A program made the translations under genes and the position numbers. DNA of 64,000 bases from Candidatus Nitrospira kreftii (GTDB taxonomy: Bacteria; Nitrospirota; Nitrospiria; Nitrospirales; Nitrospiraceae), in assembly GCA_014058405.1 (NCBI GenBank), contig CP047423.1, positions 3,146,501-3,210,500 on the forward strand, read 5' to 3'. Within the stretch, counting starts at the first letter, position 1, and each line of letters opens with the position of its first letter. Positions 26,856 to 36,994 of the stretch are shown here, piece by piece. Below the pieces are notes generated by a model, which was not told the origin of the DNA, ran no database searches, and was given only the letters and a program-made list of their open reading frames with translations.

Positions 26856-27110
26856 TTATGACGTCAGGAAGAAAGCGAGACCAAGGACGCTCCACAACAG
26901 GAACGAGATGCGCAGTCCATTTAGAATTCCTCTGGCGGGCGCCAGCGCGTCATCCGTCTGCTCCTCCATTTCGGCACGTTCCACAAGCCGAAGATTTCGA
27001 TCATCCTTGCGGTCGGTTGCGAGCAGCTCCTTTGCGCGGGCGTCGGTGAAGGCGAGGTAACTGACCAATTGCAGGTACCGTCTTTGATATTGTCTCCGTG
27101 AGATCGGCAT
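26856..27110 (-). CDS. Small protein with C-terminal membrane helix
   Basis: 84 residues. The N-terminal part is strongly basic (SRRQYQRRYLQL), the middle acidic, and the end is a membrane helix after a PARGILNGLRISF turn. The pattern of an acidic stretch, then PARGI and a helix with LW, recurs in many small uncharacterised membrane proteins, which makes this more credible than a chance frame. GGGG lies about eight bases before the ATG. It stands alone between shc and rlpA. Function unknown. Confidence 0.5.
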   Translation of the reverse strand: MPISRRQYQRRYLQLVSYLAFTDARAKELLATDRKDDRNLRLVERAEMEEQTDDALAPARGILNGLRISFLLWSVLGLAFFLTS

Positions 27111-27658
27111 TCGCTGCCCCGACTAGAACTGAGAGAGCATCAACTCTAATTTCACCAACGATTGCGCTATACAGCAAAATACCGCATGCCATGATATTCG
27201 AATAGTGAAACCATCTTTTATGAAAAATGAACCGGTGTCTCCACTAAATCAAAAAGTCTTTTCGTTCTGTAAGTCGTTGATCAGAAATACGCTCTCCCTT
27301 TACTATTCGCCATTGCTTTCACAGGTACAGGTGAGCCATCCGCTGAGCTAGTTTGGAACTTCTTCGAATGGGTGACGAGAAATGCGGCCTTGAGTCAGAT
27401 CACTTTGTGAACTATTGTGAAGCAAACAGCCTACACAATTGTTTATGGACAGGGGAATCCGCAATACACATGGCACTCGCCACGGTCCAAGCCAAATGCC
27501 GTTCGCTCTAGGCTAGGCCATCAGCGTCACCGCTTAGGACGATCGGATAACCTGCCGCATTTCAGATGGAGCGCATGGCTGGACCATTTTGATCCCAATA
27601 GCTCCGATGAGCGTCCTCGGGATGAAGATATAATCACACCCGTCACGAAAGGCGGCTC
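27111..27658. other. Intergenic stretch upstream of the RlpA-like gene
   Basis: 548 bases with no convincing gene. One frame at 27417-27662 is open for 81 codons but has composition and order unlike a protein. It must hold the promoter of the RlpA-like gene; I cannot place it with confidence. Confidence 0.4.
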
Positions 27659-28438
27659 ATGAAATCCCCTCATTCAACCGTGGAAGAATTTTGTGAGAAT
27701 CTCCGCGCGTCTCGATTTGCCCTTCCCTTGCTCCTTCTCGTTACTCTACTGATGCTCACGTCCTGTTCGGTGATTGAGACGTCCTTTTCTGCGATCAAGA
27801 CAACCTTCTCGGCAATCAAGACCGGCTACCGTGCTGTCAAGAAGACAGTGAAAGGCACAATATGGGTCGTTCGAGGAACCTATCAGTTTACGAAGGCGAC
27901 CACCAAGATTGTGTATCAGATAGGGAAATTTACCTTTGAGGTCGTCCGTGCTCCATTGGAGTATCCCTTGATGAGGGATGACATTGAGGCGATCGATGGG
28001 CTGCCGGTCAAAGAGGCGATTCGTCTTGGACGGGTAAAAAACGCGCCCTATACCGTCAAGGGTCGCCAGTATGTGCCGATGACCCTTGCCAGCGCACAGA
28101 CGTATGAAGAGACGGGTTTGGCGTCATGGTATGGAGAAGAAACCAGACGCCAGCAAGGAGGTCACATGACGGCCAACGGCGAACTGTTCAACCCCAGAGC
28201 GCTGACAGCGGCGCATAAATATCTACCACTTCCCATTCATGTCCAGGTGACGAATTTAGAAAATGGACGGTCGATCGTTGTGAGAGTGAATGACCGTGGC
28301 CCCTTCTCCAGCGACCACAATCCCGATTCCGGGAAAAGGATCATCGACCTGAGCCGAGGGGCAGCCGAACAACTTGGATTTACCGAACAAGGAGTCGCCA
28401 AAGTCCGTGTGGAAACGATTCAGCTGGAAGAAACATAA
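27659..28438 (+). CDS. rlpA: RlpA-like septal ring lipoprotein (double-psi beta-barrel)
   Basis: 259 residues. The signal peptide ends in the lipobox LTSC. A repeated amphipathic segment follows (SAIKTTFSAIKTGYRAVKKT), then the RlpA domain: GLASWYGEE, TANGELFNP, TAAHKYLPLP, VRVNDRGPF and RIIDLSRGAAEQLG. RlpA proteins are lytic transglycosylases or peptidoglycan binders acting on naked glycan strands at division sites. No SPOR domain is present, so septal targeting would need another element. The AAAGGCGG before the ATG is acceptable. It converges on smc. Confidence 0.88.
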   Translation: MKSPHSTVEEFCENLRASRFALPLLLLVTLLMLTSCSVIETSFSAIKTTFSAIKTGYRAVKKTVKGTIWVVRGTYQFTKATTKIVYQIGKFTFEVVRAPLEYPLMRDDIEAIDGLPVKEAIRLGRVKNAPYTVKGRQYVPMTLASAQTYEETGLASWYGEETRRQQGGHMTANGELFNPRALTAAHKYLPLPIHVQVTNLENGRSIVVRVNDRGPFSSDHNPDSGKRIIDLSRGAAEQLGFTEQGVAKVRVETIQLEET

Positions 28439-28498
28439 ATGAGCGTGTCAGATACACCCAGCCATGGCGAGTGACGATGCTGTGCGCGAGGTGAATCT

Positions 28499-31400
28499 CT
28501 AGGCTGGTTGCAGCTCTCCGAGCCTCACCGACACCAGCTTGGAGACACCCGGTTCTTCCATCGTCACACCAAAGAGGGAATCCGCGATGCTCATCGTTCG
28601 CTTGTTATGAGTGATGACGAGGAATTGAGCGTTCTGTGCCAGATCCTTCAAGACCGCCGTAAACCGCCCAATGTTTTCCTCATCGAGTGGGGCATCGATT
28701 TCGTCCAATAAACAAAACGGCGTCGGCCTAATGAGAAAGCTCGCAAACAGTAGCGCCATCGCCGTGAGTGTCTTCTCGCCGCCCGACAGCATGGTAATGC
28801 TCTTCAGTCGTTTTCCTGGTGGTTGCGCAACAATTTCAATGCCCGGTTCTTCACTGCCGGCCGATTCGCCGTTTTCCGACGGAGCTTCCTCTACCAACTG
28901 CAACTCGGCCCGTCCCCCAGGGAAAAACTGACTGAACACTTCGGTAAACTTTTGCTGGAGTTCATCGTACGTCGCAGCAAACATTTCTTTGGTCGTGCGA
29001 TGAATCCGCTGAATGATCTCCTTGAGCGACGCGATCGAATTCGACAAGTCTTGCTCCTGAGCCGATAAGAATGTGTGGCGCTCTTCAAGTTCTTGGTGCT
29101 CACTGATCGCGGCCAAATTGATCGGCCCCATACGATCAAGCCGGTCACGGAGTTTCTGTAGCTGCTCCTTCAACTCGGTATCGGACCGTTCGACGGTTTC
29201 GTGCTCAGCTGCAACGTGGGTCTCCGACGAGGGCTCGCTTGGTGCTGGAGGCACATCGATCAGCGTCGACGGATCCAGTTGATAGGTGCCCGACAAGGTG
29301 CTTTCGACCGTACTCAATTGCATACGGGTTTCAGCGCGACGGACCTCGACCGTCATGCGTGCGTCACGAATCGCAGACATTCCTCGCCGTGATTCATCGA
29401 GACTGCTCTCCAATGCCTGACTGGTCCCCGTCTGTTGCGCGTGTCGCTCCTGAGCGGCGACCAGGTCTTCCTTGACTTGCCCTGCGGTCACGCCAAGTTC
29501 CCTGCAAAGTGTTTCTTGACGAGTTTGTTCGGTCAGGCTCTGCTCGATCTGACCTTTCAGACTATCGAGATGCTCGCCCAATACTCGACGCCGATCCTCC
29601 GTCTCCTGGATCTGCTGTATCACCCGAGCCCGATTCAGCTGCTCATGCTCTCGTTTAGCCCGCAGTCCCTCAGCAGCTAACCGGGCCTCCGTCACACGTT
29701 CCTGATGTGTTCGCAGGTTCTGATCGAGCAGCCCAAGTCCCTCGCGCACCCGTGATAACAACGTATCATGCCCGGTTTTTTCTGTGATCCACTGACTCAG
29801 TTGAGCTTGAACCGACTGTGATTCTTGTTCCAGCTGCTCACGCTCACTCAGACCTTCCTGAATCTCTGCTTCCACCGCGCTGAGTCTGTGATCAAGATCG
29901 GTCAACACATGCTGGAGCTTTTCTTCGTCTTTGCGTAATGACAAATTTTGCATTTCGGCTTCACGCAGGGAATCGCCAAGATGACGGTCGCGCTCGGTCA
30001 ACTCCTGGATCTGGGTATGCACAGCATCTCGCTGCTGCTTATTCTGATCAAGCTCCATCACAAGCACGTGCCGCTTGGTTTCAAGGTCAAGCACCTCTCG
30101 TCGCCGTTCGAGTAAACCCAGCGTGCCTTGTACCTGACCACCCGTCACGATGCCGGACGCATCCACCACGTCACCGTCCAGAGTCGCTAGGATCGGACCG
30201 GTCGGAGCACCCCAAGCATGGCGCTCCCACAGCTGAAGCGCGTGGTCCAAAGAGCGAACGATCACGACTCGATCGAATAACGAATCACGAGCAACCGTTC
30301 GGGCAGCATCGGTCTGAATCAGATCCACGGCCCGTCCAACGACTTCCGGCTCAGTGGCGATGGCCGGCCACCAGTCATAAACTTGCGCCCCTGCCCAACG
30401 CGGATGTTGTGGGATAAAGCTGCCCCGCCCCAACGTCTCCTCTTGCAGAAACCGGATCAATCGTCGCCCGACGGACGGTTCGTCGACAAACCACCCACGA
30501 ACACGCTCCCCTAACACCGCTTCGACTGCGCGCTCCATCCCAGACGGAATCACCAGCCATTCCGCGACCGCGTCGCGCACCCCTTCACAAGACTTCAGGG
30601 CTGGCCCCTGATCTGCTCCCTGCCGGCCGTATCCCATCTCCTCGCGGACCACACTTTGCAGCGCCTCTAGGCGTGACTCCAGACCAGCGAGTTCTTCAGA
30701 ACGCCGCAAAATCACCTGATCCAGCGACTGCATGAGGCCGACCGCTTGAGCGACTTCCTCCTTCACGGTGCGTTGGTCTGCTTGCAGCGTCGCAACGAGG
30801 CGGTCCGCATTTCCATATGCTTCGCGTAATGTTTCGTGACGGGTGATCGAGGATTCACGTTGGTTCCGAAGCTCATCTCGCTCCATGGTCAACCGGGTTG
30901 CGCGGTTGGTAGATCCTTCCATCCGCTGGGCCAACTGCGAGATGCTCTGCTCAGTGTTGGCGACAAGCACGGCGAGTTGCAGCACATCTTTGCGCCCTCG
31001 CTCTTCTTCTGCGACCGCCGCTGTACGCTGTTGAAGCAACTGTGTCATCTCCTGATCAAGCTCCTCAAGAGCTTGATTTCGAAGCGTGACATCCTCCTCG
31101 AGCCTGACCAAGAAAGACTCAATGGCCTGAAGTGTACCGACCATCTGTTCCTGCGAACGGACAAGCTCTTCCAGTTCAGCCGACTCCTGAACTTGTTGTT
31201 GGCTGAATAACTGACCACGATTGCGTTCAACTTCAGCCGCGGTCAGCGCATGCGCCTGCTGCTGCTCCACGCCCGCCAACTCCTCTCGAATTTTCCCGAT
31301 TGAATCTGCCGTGGCAATCGCATCGAGGCGAGCCTGTTCGAGCTCCGTCGTGAACCGAGCTTGTTCGGCCGCTTTCTCCGATTCCTGCTGATCCAGGTCC

Positions 31401-32179
31401 AGAACCTCACTCTCGACCTCCTGCAACGTCTGCCGCAGTGTTCTAAACTCTCTCGTTAACAAGGTCACTTCGATCTCACGAGCTTCACCTTGCAACGTCT
31501 GATACGTGCGCGCCTGGCGCGCCTGCCGTTCCAGAGAATTGAGCTGCTTCTTGACCTCTGCCACAATGTCTCGAACGCGCAAGAGGTTTTGCTGCGTCGC
31601 TTCCAGTTTTCTCAACGCCTCGGCCTTCTGTTTCTTGTAGCGAACAATACCGGCAGTTTCTTCGATGAGCTCACGTCGATCTTGCGGAGAGGCGTTCAAG
31701 ATCTGATCGATCTGCCCCTGTGCGATCACGGTATGCCCTTTGCTGCCAGCGCGCGTATCGAGCAACAGGCTACGGATATCTTTCAGCCGGCAGTGAATCT
31801 TGTTGATGAGATACTCGCTCTCGCCGTTGCGGTACAGACGGCGGGTAATCATCAATTCCTGAACTTCGGTCAATTCGCTCGGAAGCCCCGAGTTTCCATC
31901 CAGTTTCATAGCCGCCTGATCCAACCCACCGATCACCAACGAGACCTCCGCCATGCCTAATGGCTTTCGGACCTCGGTACCGTTAAAAATGACGTCTTCC
32001 ATCTTTTCGCTTCTGAGCGTCTTGGTACTCTGCTCACCCAGTACCCAGAGGATGGCATCAACGACATTGCTCTTCCCGCTCCCATTGGGCCCCACCACTG
32101 CAGTGACCCCTTCGGGAAACTCAATCTTGGCCTCCGCGAACGACTTGAATCCCAACATATTCAACGATTTCAAGTGCAT
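28499..32179 (-). CDS. smc: SMC chromosome segregation ATPase
   Basis: 1226 residues. Walker A (GPNGSGKSN, residues 30-38) at the N-terminus, a long coiled coil, a hinge at about 510-660 ([34 protein letters not shown]), a second coiled coil, and a C-terminal head with signature [14 protein letters not shown] and Walker [14 protein letters not shown]. It compacts and separates replicated chromosomes together with ScpA and ScpB, which are not in this window. The ATG at 32179 follows GGAAGGGTG; the frame opens three bases earlier with TTG. Length is normal for bacterial SMC. Confidence 0.97.
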   Translation of the reverse strand: MHLKSLNMLGFKSFAEAKIEFPEGVTAVVGPNGSGKSNVVDAILWVLGEQSTKTLRSEKMEDVIFNGTEVRKPLGMAEVSLVIGGLDQAAMKLDGNSGLPSELTEVQELMITRRLYRNGESEYLINKIHCRLKDIRSLLLDTRAGSKGHTVIAQGQIDQILNASPQDRRELIEETAGIVRYKKQKAEALRKLEATQQNLLRVRDIVAEVKKQLNSLERQARQARTYQTLQGEAREIEVTLLTREFRTLRQTLQEVESEVLDLDQQESEKAAEQARFTTELEQARLDAIATADSIGKIREELAGVEQQQAHALTAAEVERNRGQLFSQQQVQESAELEELVRSQEQMVGTLQAIESFLVRLEEDVTLRNQALEELDQEMTQLLQQRTAAVAEEERGRKDVLQLAVLVANTEQSISQLAQRMEGSTNRATRLTMERDELRNQRESSITRHETLREAYGNADRLVATLQADQRTVKEEVAQAVGLMQSLDQVILRRSEELAGLESRLEALQSVVREEMGYGRQGADQGPALKSCEGVRDAVAEWLVIPSGMERAVEAVLGERVRGWFVDEPSVGRRLIRFLQEETLGRGSFIPQHPRWAGAQVYDWWPAIATEPEVVGRAVDLIQTDAARTVARDSLFDRVVIVRSLDHALQLWERHAWGAPTGPILATLDGDVVDASGIVTGGQVQGTLGLLERRREVLDLETKRHVLVMELDQNKQQRDAVHTQIQELTERDRHLGDSLREAEMQNLSLRKDEEKLQHVLTDLDHRLSAVEAEIQEGLSEREQLEQESQSVQAQLSQWITEKTGHDTLLSRVREGLGLLDQNLRTHQERVTEARLAAEGLRAKREHEQLNRARVIQQIQETEDRRRVLGEHLDSLKGQIEQSLTEQTRQETLCRELGVTAGQVKEDLVAAQERHAQQTGTSQALESSLDESRRGMSAIRDARMTVEVRRAETRMQLSTVESTLSGTYQLDPSTLIDVPPAPSEPSSETHVAAEHETVERSDTELKEQLQKLRDRLDRMGPINLAAISEHQELEERHTFLSAQEQDLSNSIASLKEIIQRIHRTTKEMFAATYDELQQKFTEVFSQFFPGGRAELQLVEEAPSENGESAGSEEPGIEIVAQPPGKRLKSITMLSGGEKTLTAMALLFASFLIRPTPFCLLDEIDAPLDEENIGRFTAVLKDLAQNAQFLVITHNKRTMSIADSLFGVTMEEPGVSKLVSVRLGELQPA

Positions 32180-32412
32180 CAATTCACCCTTCCATGCACA
32201 GGTAGAGCGTTCTCATAAGGAAACAAAAATTTCCGGCCCTTGTACCATAGGGGTTTCAAGAAATCAAAATAAAACACAGCCGCTAGGGCGGTACTGGGTT
32301 GTGCCTACAATTTATGGGGTACTTCCAGAAAAAGCTCTGGCATGGGGCGAGCAAACCTCAATCACCAAGGTTGCTGTACGCAGGATGGTTAAGGCCGTCG
32401 CCTGCAACCAAA

Positions 32413-33375
32413 CTAGCCGGCAATGCCGGCGACTGATCTCTTGGAGGATTCTATTTGAACGAGTTCCTTCGGCAGAAGGAACTCGACGTCTTCCTCAATA
32501 ACCGTCAGCTCTTCAACCTCGGATGGTTCTGACACTTTCAAAAACGCCACCACTTCAGTCACGAGAATTTCCGGTGCTGAAGCGCCGGCAGCAATCCCGA
32601 CCGCCTTGGCCCCTTCTAACCATGTCGGATTAATGTCCGCGGCTGAATCAATGAGATAGGATGGAATGCCGCACTGTTCCCCCAACTCCCGCAACCGGTT
32701 AGAATTGGAGCTGTTCGGCGAGCCGATGACCAGAATGACATCCACGAGGCGAGACAATTCCTTAACCGCATTCTGCCGGTTCTGTGTCGCGTAACAGATA
32801 TCTTCCTGATGTGGTCCTTTGATGTTTGGAAACCGTTGATGCAGCGCGCCGACGATGTCTCGACACTCATCTACACTCAGCGTCGTTTGCGTGACATACG
32901 ACAGATTAACCGTGTTCTCGACCTGTAGTTTCTCCACATCGTTGACAGACGACACCAGATGAAATTTGTCGGGGACCTGGCCCAACGTCCCAATGACCTC
33001 CGGGTGTCCGGCATGCCCGATGAGGATCAGCTCGTATCCCTGCGTATAATCGCGGTTCACCTCGTTATGGACTTTGATCACCAGCGGGCAGGTCGCATCA
33101 ATTACGTGCAAGCGCCGACGGTTGGCTTCCTCCCAGACGGACTTGGCTACTCCATGCGCGCTGAAGATGACGACCGATCCCTCTGGAACTTCGTTCAGCT
33201 CTTCCACAAAGACCGCGCCTTTGTGCCTTAGCGACTTCACGACATGACGGCTGTGGACGATCTCATGACGTACATAAATGGGAGCGCCATATTTCTTCAG
33301 CGAAAGCTCCACGATTTCGATTGCCCGATCGACACCGGCGCAAAACCCACGGGGATTGGCGAGGTATATCTTCAT
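32413..33375 (-). CDS. ispH: IspH, 4-hydroxy-3-methylbut-2-enyl diphosphate reductase
   Basis: 320-residue final enzyme of the MEP pathway, making isopentenyl and dimethylallyl diphosphate. Cluster ligands Cys12 ([11 protein letters not shown]), Cys96 (DATCPLV) and Cys194 are present, with substrate-binding His41, His74 and His124 and the [10 protein letters not shown] loop. The tail of about 35 residues is acidic and longer than the minimal enzyme. It lies 233 bases upstream of smc on the same strand. It completes, with dxs and ispG in this window, part of the precursor supply for hopanoids. Confidence 0.96.
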   Translation of the reverse strand: MKIYLANPRGFCAGVDRAIEIVELSLKKYGAPIYVRHEIVHSRHVVKSLRHKGAVFVEELNEVPEGSVVIFSAHGVAKSVWEEANRRRLHVIDATCPLVIKVHNEVNRDYTQGYELILIGHAGHPEVIGTLGQVPDKFHLVSSVNDVEKLQVENTVNLSYVTQTTLSVDECRDIVGALHQRFPNIKGPHQEDICYATQNRQNAVKELSRLVDVILVIGSPNSSNSNRLRELGEQCGIPSYLIDSAADINPTWLEGAKAVGIAAGASAPEILVTEVVAFLKVSEPSEVEELTVIEEDVEFLLPKELVQIESSKRSVAGIAG

Positions 33376-33741
33376 GGTCGTCGTCGCTCCTTAGCTCAGT
33401 GCTCGAACAAAGACGTCTTAATCTGGGATGAGGGCACGATACGTCAGATCCATGGGGTCCGTCAACAGAATTGCCGCCATCTCCGTGGAAGCCATCTTGC
33501 TCCCATTTTCATATTGAGATCATACCGGAATGTCCAGGTACGCACACATCATTTATAAAGAGATGCATGACACGATGAAAATCTCAACTGAAGTGAGCTA
33601 CCGCCCTTCAGATCCCTTGCCCTCCCCTTGACTCTCTCCCCCCTCCCCCGTACGCTTGATCTCTGTTGAGACTTCGCATCCATCGGGCCGTTAGAACATT
33701 TTCATCTCTGGTTCCGATCATTCAAAAAGGAGACGCTTCAT
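33376..33741. other. Intergenic region between ispH and a hypothetical gene
   Basis: 366 bases between divergent genes. It contains the promoter-like block at 33628-33656 and an AAAGGAG ribosome binding site at its end. No other gene or repeat is seen. Confidence 0.5.
33628..33656 (+). promoter_or_regulatory. Promoter-like block, copy 1
   Basis: TTGACT, a 17-base C-rich spacer, then TACGCT. The last part of the spacer and the -10-like hexamer (CCTCCCCCGTACGCT) are identical to copy 2 at 34280-34308, with the -35 in the same register. The leader to the gene at 33742 would be about 80 bases. Confidence 0.5.
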
Positions 33742-34149
33742 ATGGCTCAACGACCTTTTCAAACAGGAGCAGCCGTCAATCTGAGCGGTGGAGAAAACAT
33801 CAAGGAAGTCGTCATCTATACTGTCCCGGCCAAGAAACGGTTCCACGTCAGATTTCTCGGCGTCAACGGGTTTGGGCATCCCAATCAACCTCTCTTTTAT
33901 GCTGTCCACGTTACAACAGGATCGAGAATGGGCATCTACCCTTTTGCATTCAACGGTGTAGCTGAAATAGCCGAGCCCGAATTTCCAGTGCGGTATTTTG
34001 GAAGTCAGGCAGTCATTCTCTATGCAGATCCAGGATCCGACCTCATCTTCACCGTCGCGCGCAAGGATACAACGGGCAACGTCAGGGTCTTCATTGATCT
34101 CTGTGGAATTCTCGTTGATGTGGGTGCGAGGAACCGAGCAGGACAGTAA
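33742..34149 (+). CDS. Hypothetical beta-rich protein
   Basis: 135 residues, no signal peptide or membrane helix. It reads as a run of beta strands (EVVIYTVPAKKRFHVRFLGV, FPVRYFGSQAVILYADPGSD, NVRVFIDLCGILVDVG) and may be a small jelly-roll or sandwich. AAAGGAG lies about ten bases before the ATG, so translation is likely. It shares a promoter-like block with the response regulator gene that follows 168 bases later. I do not recognise a family. Confidence 0.7.
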   Translation: MAQRPFQTGAAVNLSGGENIKEVVIYTVPAKKRFHVRFLGVNGFGHPNQPLFYAVHVTTGSRMGIYPFAFNGVAEIAEPEFPVRYFGSQAVILYADPGSDLIFTVARKDTTGNVRVFIDLCGILVDVGARNRAGQ

Positions 34150-34279
34150 TCAGGAGGGATGAGTAGTGCCTCTCACCATTCGAAGAGATTCACCTTAGCC
34201 GGACCATCGAGTGCAGCAGTGGCCTACACATAATCTGTCGGTCGTAAGCCCATTTTCAACCACCGCCTTACCGCATTAC

Positions 34280-34308
34280 TTGACAGCCTCTTCCCTCCCC
34301 CGTACGCT
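34280..34308 (+). promoter_or_regulatory. Promoter-like block, copy 2, almost touching its gene
   Basis: TTGACA, 17-base spacer, TACGCT, the second copy of the block at 33628-33656. It ends only nine bases before the response regulator ATG at 34318, so a transcript from it would be leaderless or nearly so. Confidence 0.5.
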
Positions 34309-34317
34309 GAGATCCCT

Positions 34318-35028
34318 ATGGGTAACATTACTCACAAGAAAATTCTGATCGTCGAAGATGAACGGGATATTCTGCACCTCATCACACATTACCTCGAGAA
34401 AGAAGGCTTTCGAACCGTCGTCGCCATGACCGGGCTCGAGGCCCTGAAGAAAGTCACGGAAGATAAGCCCGACCTCGTGGTCCTTGATCTCATGTTGCCG
34501 GAGATGGACGGCCTGGAAGTCTGCAAGCGTCTGCGTTCTGCTCCTGACACCGCGATGCTGCCGATCATTATGCTGACGGCCAAGGCCGAAGAATCGGACA
34601 CGATCGTCGGGCTGGAACTGGGCGCGGATGACTACGTGACCAAGCCCTTCAGCCCGAAAACACTGGTCGCCCGCCTCAAAGCCCTACTACGGCGCGTCGA
34701 GCACACACCTGAGACCACGCCCAACCTCTACCGTTACGGGACGCTCATGATGAATCTCTCCCGCCATGAAGTCAGCCTTGGTACACAAGAGGTGCCCTTG
34801 ACTGCCAAGGAATTCGGCTTGCTGGAGCATTTACTTCGCCATCGAGGTCGCGTGCTCACCCGCGAGGTGTTGCTCAATGCCGTGTGGGGATACGACTATT
34901 ATGGAACGACGAGAACGGTCGATGTGCATATTCGTCGGCTCAAACAAAAACTCCCGCTCCTTGAAGAAGCCATCGTATCCGTCAAATCACTCGGATACAA
35001 ACTGAAAGATGTAGACGAACCAGGATGA
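34318..35028 (+). CDS. OmpR/PhoB-family response regulator
   Basis: 236 residues: receiver domain with phospho-acceptor Asp57 (VVLDLMLPEMDG) and Lys109 (GADDYVTKPF), then a winged-helix DNA-binding domain ending in VWGYDYYGTTRTVDVHIRRL and VKSLGYKLK. The domain order, length and pairing with a PAS-containing kinase make PhoB the closest named relative. No pst or pho genes lie nearby, so the signal is unknown. The stop overlaps the kinase start by four bases (ATGA). Only a weak ribosome binding site is visible, consistent with a leaderless transcript. Confidence 0.92.
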   Translation: MGNITHKKILIVEDERDILHLITHYLEKEGFRTVVAMTGLEALKKVTEDKPDLVVLDLMLPEMDGLEVCKRLRSAPDTAMLPIIMLTAKAEESDTIVGLELGADDYVTKPFSPKTLVARLKALLRRVEHTPETTPNLYRYGTLMMNLSRHEVSLGTQEVPLTAKEFGLLEHLLRHRGRVLTREVLLNAVWGYDYYGTTRTVDVHIRRLKQKLPLLEEAIVSVKSLGYKLKDVDEPG

Positions 35029-36884
35029 CGTGGTCGATCCGCTGGAAGGTAATGCTCGGAACGCTGGTGGCAGTGATCTGTGGCCTGCTGATCGCCGGCG
35101 TGATAACAGTCCAAACCCTCGAACGACAGCGCGTGGCGCAAATGGGAGAGGTGCTGGAGGCGAAAACCAAACTCGTCGCATACGGGTTCCAGCCCCTCCT
35201 TGACAGGAATCCTTCATCCCTACCCCCTACTCTCCTTCAGGAAACCGCGCGCGAACTCGGCATCCGAGCAGCAGCTCGGGTGACATTGATCGCCGCAGAT
35301 GGAATCGCTCTCGCCGATAGCGCGGTTCAAGGCGTCGAACTCGCCGCCATCGAAGATCACAACGCTCGCCCGGAAATCAATCAGGCCTTTTCCTCGGGAC
35401 AGGGACAAGACGTCCGCTCCAGTCACACCACCGGGGAACGGACGATGTATCGTGCCGTGCTCATGCAGACTACCAAGGAGACTGTCCCTGTTGTCGTACG
35501 GGTAGGGCTCCCGATGGGCGGGCTTGACCGAGAACTCTCGGAGGTACGAGAACATCTCTTTCTAGCGCTTGGCTTGGCGATCCTCATCACCCTCACGCTC
35601 AGCGTTTGGTTGGCACACAGCGTTACCAAGCCGCTCTCGGATATCGCCTTGGCTGCTCGCCAACTGAGTGCGGGCAACCATACCTTTCGTATCAGGACGA
35701 CCGCACAAGATGAAGTCGGCCTGCTGGCCTCCACACTGAATCAGATAACTGACCAACTCCAGGCCAAAATCGACGAACTGTCAGAAGATCGCACTCAACT
35801 CCTGGCCGTCCTCACATCAATGGTTGAAGGCGTCATGGTCTTGGACTATCGCGGCCATGTCTTACAGGTCAATCCGGCGCTGGAACGGATGTTCGGCATC
35901 TCCCGTATCGAAGCGCGCGGCCGCCCCTGCACCGAGTTATTTCGTCATCAACAGCTCAACGAATTGATCGCCTTCATCCTTCAATCAGCGGCCCATCATC
36001 AGGATGAAATTGTGTTGCCGCTTACAGGACGATGTTTGCAAATTGAAGCGTCTCCCGCAGGGGGTAAGCGAGAAAACGAAGCCTGTGTGGTGTTGGTCTT
36101 CCACGACATTACAGAACTGCGACGCTTAGAGAAGATACGGACGGATTTTGTGGCGAACGTCTCGCACGAGCTTCGCACTCCGCTGACGTCCATCAAGGGT
36201 TATGTCGAGGCCCTGCTCGATGGGGCCAAGGACGACCCTGTTGCGTCCTCAAAGTTTTTGAATATTATACTTAAGCAAAGCGATCGGCTGAATCTGATCA
36301 TCGAAGACCTGCTCGAATTGTCGAAGATCGAATCAGGCCGAATTTCCATGAAAGAGGAACCGCTTGACCTACAAACGCTCGTTGAGCGGACGCTTTCGAT
36401 GATCAAACCGATGGCCGACAAGAATCGACACCACCTCGTGACGGCCATCATGTCCTCGCTCCCCCCTGTGGCAGGTGATGAAGGCCGACTTGCACAAGTT
36501 TTGACTAATCTGCTCGATAACGCGATCAAGTATACGCCAGCGGGTGGAACCATTACGGTCAGCGCCGCCTTGGCTCCTTCTCCGAGATCTTCCGAACGAC
36601 CGGCGACGGCCATTGATCTGAGCGTCGCCGATACCGGGATCGGGATCCCGGAACAAGACCGACCTCGTGTCTTCGAACGTTTTTATCGTGTCGACAAGGC
36701 CCGCTCGCGTGAACTGGGAGGAACAGGGTTGGGCTTAGCAATCGTGAAACACATCGTTGAAGGGCATGGTGGGCATGTATGGGTGGAGGCAAATCATCCT
36801 CATGGCAGTCGGTTTGTCGTTCGCTTGCCACTCGGAGGTAAAGCTCGCGGCTCCGCGTCTATAGTTGAAGCCGGCAAGATCTAG
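35025..36884 (+). CDS. PhoR-like sensor histidine kinase
   Basis: 619 residues. N-terminal membrane helix (about 8-30), extracytoplasmic sensor region, second helix (about 178-198), HAMP (to about 250), PAS domain (about 255-365), HisKA with phospho-acceptor His381 (FVANVSHELRTPLTSI), and a HATPase domain with N box (LLDNAIKYTP), G1 (DTGIGIPEQD) and G2 (GGTGLGLAIVKHI). It is co-translated with the upstream regulator. The presence of a periplasmic sensor loop of about 145 residues and a PAS domain fits PhoR-type and related envelope sensors. Substrate or signal unknown. Confidence 0.93.
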   Translation: MTWSIRWKVMLGTLVAVICGLLIAGVITVQTLERQRVAQMGEVLEAKTKLVAYGFQPLLDRNPSSLPPTLLQETARELGIRAAARVTLIAADGIALADSAVQGVELAAIEDHNARPEINQAFSSGQGQDVRSSHTTGERTMYRAVLMQTTKETVPVVVRVGLPMGGLDRELSEVREHLFLALGLAILITLTLSVWLAHSVTKPLSDIALAARQLSAGNHTFRIRTTAQDEVGLLASTLNQITDQLQAKIDELSEDRTQLLAVLTSMVEGVMVLDYRGHVLQVNPALERMFGISRIEARGRPCTELFRHQQLNELIAFILQSAAHHQDEIVLPLTGRCLQIEASPAGGKRENEACVVLVFHDITELRRLEKIRTDFVANVSHELRTPLTSIKGYVEALLDGAKDDPVASSKFLNIILKQSDRLNLIIEDLLELSKIESGRISMKEEPLDLQTLVERTLSMIKPMADKNRHHLVTAIMSSLPPVAGDEGRLAQVLTNLLDNAIKYTPAGGTITVSAALAPSPRSSERPATAIDLSVADTGIGIPEQDRPRVFERFYRVDKARSRELGGTGLGLAIVKHIVEGHGGHVWVEANHPHGSRFVVRLPLGGKARGSASIVEAGKI

Positions 36885-36994
36885 AACCAGGAGGACCGCT
36901 TGGGATTAACAGCGCTCGCGCGAGCTTCCCTATAATCGAGCAGGCGCCATCGCGATTTTATTCCTCGCGCAGGTCTCGATTGTCTACGACCCGC

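Noticed and set aside
27417-27662. Open frame of 81 codons before rlpA
   Set aside because: No ribosome binding site, no recognisable order, and overlaps the rlpA start.
36925-36946. GCTCGCGCGAGC palindrome between the PhoR-like and fabH genes as a terminator
   Set aside because: The stem has no usable loop and no T tract on either side.
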